From the NCBI GenBank assembly GCA_977006965.1, contig OZ345358.1, positions 2,418,001 to 2,482,000 of the forward strand: a stretch of 64,000 bases of DNA, read 5' to 3'. Each line of letters starts with the position of its first letter. Position 1 is the stretch's first letter. Below are positions 22,513 through 32,134 of the stretch, in pieces. Source of the stretch: Phymatolithon calcareum. Its lineage: Eukaryota; Rhodophyta; Florideophyceae; Hapalidiales. Position numbers and translations under genes: made by a program. The notes under the pieces were generated by a model that was not told where the DNA came from, ran no database searches, and saw only the letters and a program-made list of their open reading frames with translations.

Positions 22513-25500
22513 TTAATCATCGCCGCCTTCCCACCAAACCACTTCGTGTCCAGACACAAGAAGTTCATCGGAGTCATCAGCTCGGTATGCGTCTTTGTCA
22601 GATGAGCAGTCCAAATCAAAGCCTTCACCGATCCTTCGAACTGACTCGTCGCTTTCAGATGACGACCCGGTTCCAAACACGTCGTCATAGGCCTGTGTGT
22701 CCGGTCTCGGCTCGTCCTCGCCAACGTCAGTCGCCCCAGAGCCCGAACTCGTTGTCGCCATCTTTTTGTCGTAGAGTTTAACGACCACATCAGGCAAGTC
22801 AGATTGTCTTGTCCAGCGCCGCGAACGACGACCTCCAATCTGCACCTTGAACCATCGCTCAGGCACGCCCGTCCGAGGGCACACCTCCATCTTCGTGCCT
22901 TTGAGCTTTCCCAACATTCGCAAGCTATCGGGAAATACTCCATGCCTCGGATCGCCGGTCTCAACAACGACGTCATCAATTTTGCGCAATCGATTTGCAT
23001 GTACGCGTGCAATCTTTCCACCGACCTCCGACCGGAGCTCATAACCGACACGGCCCAGCGGCGCGAGTACCACGTAAGGGCCGATCCACGGCTTCACGAC
23101 CTTCTTGCCCTCGTGCGTCGCGATCTCAGAGGACCAAAGTAGGACACGATCGCCAGGTTCGTACTTTGTCTCCTTCAACACCTTGTTGTAGCACGATGCC
23201 GCACGAACGCGAGATGCTTTAGCCCTTCCAGTCAGCAGCCTGTGCAATCGAGACAAACCCATTGCCAAGCTCTCCGGTTCCCCTTCCACGCGCTCAGCGT
23301 CCAACTCTCCCCAGGACTCGAAGGCATCGATGCCAAACATGGCCTTGTATGGAGTCATTCCGGTCGCGTCGCAGACACCAGAGTTGTACCGGAAGCACGA
23401 CAGGGCCACATACTCATCCCAATCGCTTTCACCGGTTGACACGAAGCTCGCGAGGTCTCGAGTCAGCGTCCTGTTCCACCGCTCAACGGTCCCATTTGCT
23501 TGCGGGTGGAGCGGATACGTTCGAAGCCGGCAAATCCCGAGTAGTTGCGACATCTCACCGACCACCTTTCCAATAAAATTCTGGCCTCCATCAGACAGAA
23601 GCCTCACCATGGGTCCGAAAACAGATATCCACCGGTCAACGATAACGCGAGCGATAGTCAGGGCAGTCTCATCCGGCACTGGTACTGCGAGTACGAATCG
23701 GGTGAACACGTCGATAATGGCCAGTACCTTGATATTGCCACTATTGGTGCGCGGCGTAATTGTCTGGATATCCACGGCGACTTGTTCAAACCTGCCGGCC
23801 GGGTGGATGACTTCCAATGGCACTTGTCGTCCGGGCTTCCTGTCCTCACTTACAGAGCACGGGAGGCACCTCGCGATGAACCCAACCACATCGTTCATCC
23901 AATTCTTCCACCAATACCGCCCTCGCATGCGAGCAAAAGTGCGGCGGGCACGGTAGTGACCAGTGAGCGCGCTTCCATGCACATGCTTCATGACTCGCTC
24001 CCTTAACGCTTGTGGCACGACAACGGCCAAATCACCGTCCTTCGCGATTCGCAGCACGCCGCTTTCGTCGACAATCATCCTCTTATCGGAAGTGGCGAGC
24101 ACGGCCAAGTCCCCAAATTCCACAGTCTGCGCAGTCCGAATCTCTTCGAGCGGAATACCACCCCCAGTTACCACAGCCTCCGCCACAGCCCGAACTCGCT
24201 CCTGTACCTCCATCGCTCCCTCCTCAATTGCATCCTCTTGAAGCGGATTGTAGCAGCGCTGGCACAAGGGTTTTCGGACGGCGTCTCGGCTCAGCGTGTC
24301 GGGTACGACCAGATTGCTTCCCTTGCTGTACGCCGTGTCAAAGTCGAACTCTTGCACTTCCAGCACCCAACGCGCGAGACGCTCACGCGGGTCTTTAAGG
24401 CTTAGCAGCCATTTCAGCGCCAAATGGTCGGTCACCACGGTGAATTGTTCGCCATACAAGTAGCGTCGCCACTTTCGCAGCGCGTGCACAACGGCGAAGC
24501 ATTCCTTTTCGGTCACGGTGTACGCCAGTTCAGACTTTTTGAGCTGCTTGCTGGTGTACGCAATAGGACGCCATGAGCCATCATCGCCTTTTTGCAGAAG
24601 CACTCCTCCCAGACCATAGGAGCTTGCATCCGTCATCACCTTTTTCTCGGCACCGCGCTTCGGCGCAACAAGGATTTCCGGGTCGCTCAACGCATCTTTC
24701 AAGCTTTGCCAACACTGCCGCTGCTCCTCACCCCAACGTTGGTCCCAGTCTGGTATTATGAGCTTCTGTCCATGCCTGCGCCTCTTAGAGAATCCGGTCC
24801 CTTTTAGAACGTTGTACAAGGGCTTCGCTGCGTCCGCGAAATGGTCGACAAAGTCGGCGAAAAAGTTGACCAGCCCCAAAAACCTCATCAACTCATCTCC
24901 AGAAGCGGGCTCCACCAATGCGCGAATTGCTTTGACGTGCCCGGCGGACGGCTGCAAGCCGTTCTCATCCACCAGATGCCCCAGGATCTCCGCGCTTCGC
25001 ACACCGAACTGGCATTTTGCGAACTTCAAGCGCACGTTCGCCGCCAGAAGTGTATCCAAAATGGACTCCAAGGCGACTAGGGGCTCTTCTTCAATTTGTG
25101 TTCCGACATTTGTGTCGTCCATAAATGCCATCACGTCTCGTCCTTTCCGGTCACCAAGGATCGTGTTGACAATCCGCTGAAATGTACCCGGTGAATTTTT
25201 CAGCCCCTGCGGTAGACGCGTGTACTGAAGTAGGCCTAGTACTGTCCGGATGGCTGTGCACGGCTTAGACTCGTCCTCGAGTTCCACTTGGAAGAATCCG
25301 TCCTTCAGGTCGAATGTGGAAAAGATCTTCTTATTTGCCAGCCAGTCCAGGGTCTCGCGAACACTCTCCATCGGATACGAGTCCGTCACCGTCGCATTGT
25401 TCAGAGCTCGGAAATCAGACGTGACGCGAACGCTTCCATCCTTCTTAGGCACAAATACATTGTTCGCAGCCCAAGGCGACACCGCTGGCTCGAGTATACC

Positions 25501-26208
25501 CATCTTCAGCAGCTTCTCCATCGCCTCCTTTTCGATCTCCTCTTCCTTTGGCGCACGACGGCGGATAGGACAACAAACAGGTTTGGCCTCTTCCTTGAGC
25601 TCAATGTGATGCTTGATGCCTGCGATACATCCCATGCCCTTGAATATCGCCCGTTTAGCCCACAGCAGATCGCGAAGACGCGTCTGCATCGAGGGGTCTT
25701 TCGAGAACTCCGTGTAGTCTGTTTTGTGCAGAAGCATGTCATCCACTTCATGATCCTCAATTACTTTGCGAACTTCTTCTGCCCCGTCCTGTGCTCTGGA
25801 TTTTGCGATGGGACCAGAGATCCGCTTCCCTTCATGCACAATCGACACAATGTCGGTCTCCAAGCTCATTACAAGCCCATTTCTCCTCCAGAAATTTCGC
25901 CCGATCAGAATCTTGTCCGGTAAAACGGACATGACGCGTACCTTCTCCGTAAATACGGCGCCCCAAAGCTCGAATGTAATAATCCCTTGGCCAGCCACAG
26001 ATAAATCAGAACCGTCTGCCGCACTTGCCAAGGTACCATCTGCATCCACCACACCACCATTGTCGACAAACCAAGCTTCATCGACCCACACCGATCGCGT
26101 CGCGGTGTCAATCGGGACCCAGAACTCATGCTCAAATGATTTGATATGGACAGCAATGTCCATGTCAAGAGATCCTTCTCCCACCACAGGCTCCACGCAG
26201 GAACACAC
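22513..26208 (-). CDS. Retrotransposon Pol polyprotein
   Basis: About 1,231 residues encoding the enzymes that copy and insert the element. Protease: IDTATRS with Asp34 (D-T-A in place of the usual D-T/S-G). Reverse transcriptase: KKDGSVRVTSDFRALN, FSTFDLKDGFFQ, LPQGLKNSP and the active-site FMDD near residue 361. RNase H: MTDASSYGLGG near 522 and TVTEKECFAVV. Integrase: HHCC zinc module ending CLPC near 780, then catalytic Asp near 806, Asp near 869 (LLSDGG) and Glu near 905 (NGTVERW). A GPY module near 1049 and a WFKV...W.R.SDLP tail resembling a decayed chromodomain follow, then an acidic tail. The first listed codon is GTG, and the frame is open upstream to about 26358, so Pol is probably made by frameshift from gag (next entry), not from its own ATG. 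No break was found. Confidence 0.95.
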   Translation of the reverse strand: MCSCVEPVVGEGSLDMDIAVHIKSFEHEFWVPIDTATRSVWVDEAWFVDNGGVVDADGTLASAADGSDLSVAGQGIITFELWGAVFTEKVRVMSVLPDKILIGRNFWRRNGLVMSLETDIVSIVHEGKRISGPIAKSRAQDGAEEVRKVIEDHEVDDMLLHKTDYTEFSKDPSMQTRLRDLLWAKRAIFKGMGCIAGIKHHIELKEEAKPVCCPIRRRAPKEEEIEKEAMEKLLKMGILEPAVSPWAANNVFVPKKDGSVRVTSDFRALNNATVTDSYPMESVRETLDWLANKKIFSTFDLKDGFFQVELEDESKPCTAIRTVLGLLQYTRLPQGLKNSPGTFQRIVNTILGDRKGRDVMAFMDDTNVGTQIEEEPLVALESILDTLLAANVRLKFAKCQFGVRSAEILGHLVDENGLQPSAGHVKAIRALVEPASGDELMRFLGLVNFFADFVDHFADAAKPLYNVLKGTGFSKRRRHGQKLIIPDWDQRWGEEQRQCWQSLKDALSDPEILVAPKRGAEKKVMTDASSYGLGGVLLQKGDDGSWRPIAYTSKQLKKSELAYTVTEKECFAVVHALRKWRRYLYGEQFTVVTDHLALKWLLSLKDPRERLARWVLEVQEFDFDTAYSKGSNLVVPDTLSRDAVRKPLCQRCYNPLQEDAIEEGAMEVQERVRAVAEAVVTGGGIPLEEIRTAQTVEFGDLAVLATSDKRMIVDESGVLRIAKDGDLAVVVPQALRERVMKHVHGSALTGHYRARRTFARMRGRYWWKNWMNDVVGFIARCLPCSVSEDRKPGRQVPLEVIHPAGRFEQVAVDIQTITPRTNSGNIKVLAIIDVFTRFVLAVPVPDETALTIARVIVDRWISVFGPMVRLLSDGGQNFIGKVVGEMSQLLGICRLRTYPLHPQANGTVERWNRTLTRDLASFVSTGESDWDEYVALSCFRYNSGVCDATGMTPYKAMFGIDAFESWGELDAERVEGEPESLAMGLSRLHRLLTGRAKASRVRAASCYNKVLKETKYEPGDRVLLWSSEIATHEGKKVVKPWIGPYVVLAPLGRVGYELRSEVGGKIARVHANRLRKIDDVVVETGDPRHGVFPDSLRMLGKLKGTKMEVCPRTGVPERWFKVQIGGRRSRRWTRQSDLPDVVVKLYDKKMATTSSGSGATDVGEDEPRPDTQAYDDVFGTGSSSESDESVRRIGEGFDLDCSSDKDAYRADDSDELLVSGHEVVWWEGGDD

Positions 26209-26246
26209 CCGCTCGCTCTCGGTACCAGCAACACCTGGTTCAGCGC

Positions 26247-27458
26247 TTACTGGCGCTGTGGCGTACCCACTGTATTGGAGTTTCCGGGAGTCGCCCCGTT
26301 CGGGAACGTGCGACCCCCTCGACCTTCCCCCGACCCAAGCGTGGGGACTGAAGACGCACTAGTTTGACGGTCGGCCTTCTTCTTCTCGCAATAACGCGAG
26401 ATGTGGCCTTTCTGCAAGCAGTAGTGGCAGGTCACATGTGCAAATTGTCCCGGGGAAGGGTACGACATCCCGGCTACGGGTTTGTGTCCTGCGTTTTCCG
26501 ACACCTCGCGCACATGTTCTCTGGTCTGGGTTGCCGTGGACAATCGGCCTAGTTTGCTTACCACCACATCGAAGTCTCCAGAGATCAGGTGGGCCTGATC
26601 TTGAAGGCGCATCGGCACGCCGGCCTTCAGTCGGTTAAGCAAGACATCTTCACTCACACCACCCGGCAACGCGAGTGATGCAGACCGGAGTCGCTGGGCA
26701 AACACCGCGAAAGACTCCCGGCGCTCATTCCATTTCATGTCGAAGAAACGGTCTTGCAGCGCAGACTGGTGTACCTTATTGCACAGACGCTCTTGGAGCA
26801 AACCCCACAGGTCCTCAACTGTCGCGTCGATGTTATTGTTCGCGACTTCTTCATAGACCATACGCGCGGCGCTGTCAAAGGCGTGAGTGAGCAAACGCCT
26901 CTTGGTCTCCTCGGTCACTGGGAAATCTCTGACAAGACGGTCCCAGGCGCGTTTGGCTGCGAAGAATGTAGCATCGCCAACGCGCTTGCAGCGTACGTCC
27001 TGCAATCCTTTCTGGTATACCTTGAACGCCAGATGGGACGGGTAGACTTCGAACTTCCGTCTTCCAGACATGGACTCATCGTCATCTTGCAGAACACGTC
27101 CTTTGGCGACTGCAACCTGCATCGGAGCCTTCGGTACACAGTCCACATCGTCGTGCTTCGGGCAGCAGTGACGGCAATTTGAGCCCGTAATCACGGACTT
27201 CGATTCTTTCGCTTGCAGAGACACGGTCTCGTAGAGCTCTGTGACCATCTTCTGCAGTTCCAACACGGACAGCTCTTCCGCGGCCCCAGCATCCTCAACA
27301 TCAACATCCTCGGCAAAAGACATAGCCTCTTCGGCAGAAGACGTAACCTCCTCGACCGGCGGTGCCGGAACCACTTCTTCGACATTCCCGCCGAGGGACT
27401 GTTCTTCATCGCGATTCACAGGGCCCTCACCAGAGCCTCCACCGCGAGTACGAACCAT
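26247..27458 (-). CDS. Retrotransposon Gag with CCHC zinc knuckle
   Basis: 403 residues from the ATG at 27458. The first 90 residues are acidic and low-complexity. The middle third (FEVYPSHLAFKVYQ through SREHVREVSE) is helical and typical of Ty3-type capsid, including DRFFDMKWNERRESFAVFA. One zinc knuckle CHYCLQKGHISRYC (C-x2-C-x4-H-x4-C, about residue 341-355) binds the element RNA. The stop at 26247 lies within a frame that is open for Pol from 26358, an overlap of 112 bases in the -1 frame. A CGGAAAC word lies in the overlap but is not a perfect slippery heptamer. Confidence 0.93.
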   Translation of the reverse strand: MVRTRGGGSGEGPVNRDEEQSLGGNVEEVVPAPPVEEVTSSAEEAMSFAEDVDVEDAGAAEELSVLELQKMVTELYETVSLQAKESKSVITGSNCRHCCPKHDDVDCVPKAPMQVAVAKGRVLQDDDESMSGRRKFEVYPSHLAFKVYQKGLQDVRCKRVGDATFFAAKRAWDRLVRDFPVTEETKRRLLTHAFDSAARMVYEEVANNNIDATVEDLWGLLQERLCNKVHQSALQDRFFDMKWNERRESFAVFAQRLRSASLALPGGVSEDVLLNRLKAGVPMRLQDQAHLISGDFDVVVSKLGRLSTATQTREHVREVSENAGHKPVAGMSYPSPGQFAHVTCHYCLQKGHISRYCEKKKADRQTSASSVPTLGSGEGRGGRTFPNGATPGNSNTVGTPQRQ

Positions 27459-27531
27459 TCTTAGTCAACGAAAGTCGATGAAAACAGCAGTCCCAACGAA
27501 CAATCGTCCCTTGCGTTAAACACCTGCTGCG

Positions 27532-27572
27532 AGCAACACGTACAGTGTTGCGCGCTTCTTAGAATATTCTAA
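27532..27572 (-). promoter_or_regulatory. Leader and primer-binding position of the retrotransposon
   Basis: Directly inside the 5' LTR, where a tRNA-complementary primer site starting TGG is expected, there is instead a 14-bp perfect palindrome TTAGAATATTCTAA (27559-27572), followed by a GCAACAC...GTGTTGC hairpin (27532-27550). I cannot match a tRNA 3' end here, so priming is unusual or the primer is unknown to me. Confidence 0.4.
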
Positions 27573-28374
27573 TGTCGCGTATACAGCGCGAGCGCTTGAT
27601 AGCAACAGAAACAGGAGCAGCAGCTCCACAGCGGACACCAGCCGCTACTTTACTTCACTTCAACCTCGTTCGCCAAACCGAGCAGACAGCTCGATTAAAC
27701 ACAGCAACACCAACCGACCAACACAGATCGATAACACAGCTGTAGAACCAACACCTCCGGTCCTTCCTCCTTGTCCTAGCCCGTCCATGGTCCGCGCTTA
27801 AATACCTTCCACACCCACGACACGCGGGGAACTGCCCCGGCATCTGCAGGGGTATGGCAGCGGTCGCGTGAGCGCACAGCGACCGCACCAGAGCGACAAA
27901 CATGTGCTCAAAACATCCCGTGCGCAACGGAAACGCCAACCGGAAATCCCCTTCCGGTACTCAATTCAGGGCCACTGGCGCACGCGGTCGACACGCGCGC
28001 CGCCCATTAATTACTCTCGTACACGACCGTGAAACTCACGTCGCCATCGCGCCACTGCCGTGAGCGCTAGCGCCGCCTCTTGCAAGATTCAGACCGACGC
28101 GCCCAATTCACTGTGTCAGTCCGCCCTGCGCATCCCAAGCCGTCATTCCCGCATTCCCACGGCCGTCCACACGCCGCCTCGCGTATGCCACTCGCATGGG
28201 CGCCACGAGTAAATTGTCGAGATAGCAAGCGCGGGGAATCACGGTTCGCAACCGAAGTCCATACGAGAGCAATTCCAACAGTTCCACGATTAGATTGACC
28301 GTTACCCGCTCGACTGACACGTATGACACCCGCGACGGCCTTGTTTACAGGTACCAGGTTTCTTATCCGCAACA
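27573..28374 (-). repeat. 5' LTR of the retrotransposon
   Basis: 802 bp, near-identical to 21417-22218 with one visible difference. Contains the promoter for the gag-pol RNA on the minus strand. A GCGCTTAAATACC word (27796-27808; rc GGTATTTAAGCGC) could serve as a TATA element. Confidence 0.95.
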
Positions 28375-28378
28375 GTAC

Positions 28379-29066
28379 AGTAGTTACACGATGTGCATCA
28401 ACTACGTAGGAAATCCAGTAACTAACAAGTTCAGGGCATGGCGACCACATCCCACATGGGTGGGATGTGGAACGTCGAGTATGGATCGTGACATTTTAGA
28501 ACCACACCAAACCTTGAAGACGATAGGGAAAATTCCTATCTGACGAGACCGTCCGTTCAAACTTCTGTAGCTTTATTCTCGGGATCAGTGTGAACTGTTA
28601 CGTACACCGTTGTACCGTGCATATCATGCAAGGGCGTGTCGGATTCATCTAATACTGATACGCAGTAGCTCTGCCTTTGAAGAAATAGCAATACGGAAAC
28701 AAATGCACATGTTGAGAAAATCAATCCTTGGTAAAACTCTGCACGTCTACCGGAGAAAATGGCTGCGCTCCTCTCTCCAACTGTCAGTGGCCGAAAGTTA
28801 GGGATAGGTCTTCAATGACTGTGCTTCTTCCATAGGATCCAACCTCGACTACTCGATATTCGTATTTTCTGAATATAAACAACTCTCTCAACCGTTTCAT
28901 ACTTCTCTACATTAGGTTCACTGGGACGCCTGAGCCAAATTATGCTCACAGACGCAGTTGTCTGCACGGACTGTCCTCCTATTCACTAGTCGTCACACTA
29001 CATTATCTCAACAGATGTAACTACGGAAGACTAGGCTATCTACAACTTTGGCGGCAAATGCTTGGT
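28379..29066. other. No gene seen between the LTR element and P450-2
   Basis: About 690 bases of unremarkable sequence holding the 3' flank of P450-2. No domain was recognised in its short open frames. Confidence 0.4.
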
Positions 29067-30695
29067 CTAATACATCTGCTTTCGTTTTTTGAAGCTTCGT
29101 ACGACAACCTTGGACTTGGGAACAATCTCCGGCAAAAGAGAATACTCTTTGCTTTGTTTTGGGTCCAATTCCATTGTGTACTCTCTCAGTAAGACAGCCA
29201 AAGTAGTTTTCAAAAACAACCCGGAGAGCGCTGCCCCAAGGCAAAAGTGCGCAGATCCCGGTCCACCATACGTAAGAATTCTGGGGGACAGCGTTTTCCC
29301 TCTTCGGCGCACAAATCGATCGAGTATCAGAGTGTCAGGGTTGTCGTACATTTCCTCATCGCGCATTGCGGCCACGAAGTCAAAATACACCAGGGATCCA
29401 GTCTCAATGCGTTTCCCGAGCACTTCGACATCCCGACTAACTCTCCTAGTAAGTCCAATCGCTGCCGGGTGCATACGAAGCATCTCCGTTATGAAAGAGT
29501 CAAGCAGCGGCATCTGAGTCGTAACTTGATCGTATTCCACAACTCTAGATCCCGTCTGGGAAACAAGATTGTCTTGTTCTTCTGTGAGCTGAGCCCAGAT
29601 AGAATCATCCATCCCAAGTTCAAACGCAGCACATGCAGCTGTGACCGCGGTCGTAGCGTAGCCAGCAAAAAACAATCCGAACATTCCTTCGGCGAGTGTT
29701 CTGATATTCTTTGGGTCGTTTTTCTCGCCTTTGCCAGCCTTCAAATCAGAAAACGACATGATTATCATAAGGAGATTGACTTCGCCCTTAATGATGTCCT
29801 TAATGCCTGGATAGCTTGGCACATCCCCATATGCGCGCAGCTTCTCTATAGTGGGTGCATTCTCCACAAGCTCCACATCGATAACTTTTTGGAGTATGTC
29901 CAATATTTCTCGCTTGGCTTCCATTGCCTCGTTCCAAACCGGTCCGAATTGGGGGTTGAAAAATGCTTTCATCACCTTGGCAAACTTCTCGCGGATATGG
30001 AAGGCGTCATCGGAATTCATGTCGAAGCCCATGGTGAGCTTTCCGGTCATAGTCATGTATAATTCACGGAACGCGGGGTCAAGAAGTGCCTTCCCATTTG
30101 TCTCCACTGACCGCTCCACGGCAGCCCACGACTTTTCCACCTCGGCTCGGATGATGTCCAAGTAGAACGGAAACAAGGCGGGTGAGAACGCAGGCTTGAT
30201 GGCCCCTCTTGTTTTGGCATGACGCGGACCGTCGAGCAATGAAATGGCGTGCTCTCCGAAGAAGGCAGAGACAACATCAGATGATCCGGTACTCCGGAAG
30301 ACATCGGCATTCTTCAACATGTCGACAATGGCCTTTGGGTGGGCGACGAAGTGCATGCGGCTAAGTAAGAAATTAGAGGTGTACACTCCTCCGTAACGCT
30401 TTGAACGGCTTGTCGGGGTGCTTAGCTTGAACATATGTTCGAAAAGGAAACCCAAGAGCGGAACGCTGCGGTGAACGGGAGGCGCGGGAGGGAGGTTGCT
30501 CTTTGGAAGGTTGTCCGGTAGTACGCGGTACAAAGGAGGTGGTGATACATTGTTGATAGTCGGTTGTGGTTTGGTAGACGATGCTGCGCTCTCAGGAGTT
30601 TGCAGAGTGCACACTGGGACCCGCGCCGATGAGATCGCTCGGCGTCTGCTCCGGAAAGGCGTGAAGGTGGAAGGGAGGTTGATGAAAGCGTGCAT
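29067..30695 (-). CDS. Cytochrome P450 (paralogue 2)
   Basis: A 542-residue intronless P450, paralogous to the one at 8953. Features: a proline hinge (NLPPAPPVHRSVPLLGF), helix-I AGYATTAVT (Ala in place of the usual acidic residue, as in paralogue 1), E-M-L-R (ExxR), and YGGPGSAHFCLG with Cys485 as heme ligand, the same index as in paralogue 1. The two share most of their long C-terminal segments by eye, such as LLREY and MELDP. Start placed at ATG 30695 (MHAFINL); the codon at 30755 is TTG and is rejected. Perfect palindromes lie 10 and 80 bases upstream. Substrate unknown. The conserved unusual helix-I motif in both genes suggests that it is functional rather than an accident. Confidence 0.93.
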   Translation of the reverse strand: MHAFINLPSTFTPFRSRRRAISSARVPVCTLQTPESAASSTKPQPTINNVSPPPLYRVLPDNLPKSNLPPAPPVHRSVPLLGFLFEHMFKLSTPTSRSKRYGGVYTSNFLLSRMHFVAHPKAIVDMLKNADVFRSTGSSDVVSAFFGEHAISLLDGPRHAKTRGAIKPAFSPALFPFYLDIIRAEVEKSWAAVERSVETNGKALLDPAFRELYMTMTGKLTMGFDMNSDDAFHIREKFAKVMKAFFNPQFGPVWNEAMEAKREILDILQKVIDVELVENAPTIEKLRAYGDVPSYPGIKDIIKGEVNLLMIIMSFSDLKAGKGEKNDPKNIRTLAEGMFGLFFAGYATTAVTAACAAFELGMDDSIWAQLTEEQDNLVSQTGSRVVEYDQVTTQMPLLDSFITEMLRMHPAAIGLTRRVSRDVEVLGKRIETGSLVYFDFVAAMRDEEMYDNPDTLILDRFVRRRGKTLSPRILTYGGPGSAHFCLGAALSGLFLKTTLAVLLREYTMELDPKQSKEYSLLPEIVPKSKVVVRSFKKRKQMY

Positions 30696-30704
30696 GATGT
30701 CAAT

Positions 30705-30738
30705 GCTTGGTCGTCGCCGATATCGGCGACGACCAAGC
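30705..30738. repeat. 34-bp perfect palindrome just upstream of P450-2
   Basis: GCTTGGTCGTCGCCGAT and its exact reverse complement, with no loop, ending 10 bases before the start codon. It is inside the probable 5' UTR. Either a strong hairpin at the ribosome entry site or a dimeric-factor site. Confidence 0.9.
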
Positions 30739-30774
30739 CCGGACAAAATGTTCAATTATATTGCAAATGAGTGA

Positions 30775-30806
30775 TGCACCGCGGGCATTCGAATGCCCGC
30801 GGTGCA
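30775..30806. repeat. 32-bp perfect palindrome upstream of P450-2
   Basis: TGCACCGCGGGCATTC and its exact reverse complement, no loop. About 80 bases upstream of the start codon of P450-2. A shorter 20-bp palindrome GTGCTCTACGCGTAGAGCAC follows at 31064-31083. Confidence 0.9.
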
Positions 30807-31063
30807 CTTGTCCCAACATGCTCCCATTGATCGTCAATGATCATCAACATGATGATCATCATCAGATGATCCTGTCAAAATTATGAGCAATATTTTTTGC
30901 GGATACGTAGAACTGTACGGCTGTGCCACGTCTCGACATGTAGCCCTTGAAGGTAACTACTGTAATATATATCAGCCACGTGTCTACGGGTTATTGCCAG
31001 GCACTCAAAACTTTGAGAAAAATTCTCCGAATAACGCCATGGCGCGCTATGCCTTACTGGCAC

Positions 31064-31083
31064 GTGCTCTACGCGTAGAGCAC
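31064..31083. repeat. 20-bp perfect palindrome
   Basis: GTGCTCTACGCGTAGAGCAC, loopless. A similar one, GAGCTTTACGCGTAAAGCTC, occurs at 31864-31883, sharing the ACGCGT centre. Confidence 0.85.
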
Positions 31084-31747
31084 TGGTATGCATACTGCAT
31101 ATCTGTGCGAATAGCACGCGTTGTTTCGCCACGTGGTTTGGTGACGTGAAACTATACCTCGTGTCGAATTCTTCATGAACACAGTGTATGATACTGGTAG
31201 AAGTACATGAACATCACGCTCATCGATGATCGATATTCGGGTATCAACGAAGCTATCGACGCTGAAACCTATTTTTACGGTATCAAAGTATATCAGAGTT
31301 TGCCCCTTAAGTTTGCATCAAGGGCATCGATACTGTAAACCCTCCATTATCCATCGATGGATACAGTATTTGATTCAATGATGCCCATCATTAGTGAACA
31401 ATTTTGCGCAAGGGCTATAGCTACAGTAATTATTAGCTACCTGCACAGCTCTTGCGCACCGTGGCTACCATTCATGATAAATGGTGGCTAGTGGCCAGCC
31501 CCGGCTTCCTCAAAACAAAGTCCGACGAGACTCAATTTCTTTACACATGCACTACAGTAAACGATCACGACATGATACGAGACAGCAAACATTTCAGGAG
31601 GCAGTTGCAACTGAAGTTTCTGTTGCTTCCGCTTCGTAAACGCTCCATACAGTAATTTAGCTCGTACTGTACAGTACTGCACCATGCAATTGGTCTACTT
31701 CGCGAGGTATGATATATGCAGCTGCATGGATTCCGTGTCCAACGTTA

Positions 31748-31826
31748 AGAAAGAATGAAAGATAGATTTTTATTTAAAAGTTACCAACGCATCTGCTGAG
31801 GCTTGCGGCAGCTTTCCTGGGCCAAG
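31748..31826 (-). repeat. LINE-type 3' end, family A (minus orientation)
   Basis: AAAGATAGATTTTTATTTAA then AAGTTACCAACGCATCTGC and a CTTGCGGCAGC tract, similar to copies near 13796 and 32967. Confidence 0.55.
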
Positions 31827-32134
31827 AGGTGTGTCCAACGTTAAGCGCTAGAGTTCAGACACCGAGCTTTACGCGTAAAGCTCTTCAAACGCTCCAATCT
31901 TCCCGCCGTAGGATGGAGGGAGATAGAAAGAGGATTGCGAATAGTGACGTAAAGCAGAAACCTTTCATCCCGTTCCACTAATTCAGGTCATTGCCCACTC
32001 TGTCCTGAGTTAGCACGACAGCAAATGTCCTTGTGCACGAGTAGGCCTTTGTAATTATCAACTAAAAGCGCAGTATACCCTCTATTCAACCACAAGAAGG
32101 AAGAAAGAAGAAAGAGATTTAGATTTTTATTTAA

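Larger units (their letters stand above)
21417..28374 (-). mobile_element. Complete Ty3-type LTR retrotransposon
   Basis: A 6,958-bp element on the minus strand, bounded by two 802-bp LTRs that differ, by eye, at one base (A at 21430, G at 27586). LTRs begin TG and end CA, and the element is flanked by a 4-bp duplication GTAC (21413-21416 and 28375-28378). Gag and pol lie in different frames with a 112-base overlap; both are intact. The order protease, RT, RNase H, integrase is Ty3-type. The near-identity of the LTRs means recent insertion, and intact coding suggests it could still be active. Confidence 0.95.

Noticed and set aside
29067-30755. Longer P450-2 start at 30755
   Set aside because: The codon is TTG, not ATG, and the extra residues translate the palindrome; the first ATG at 30695 gives the same length as paralogue 1.
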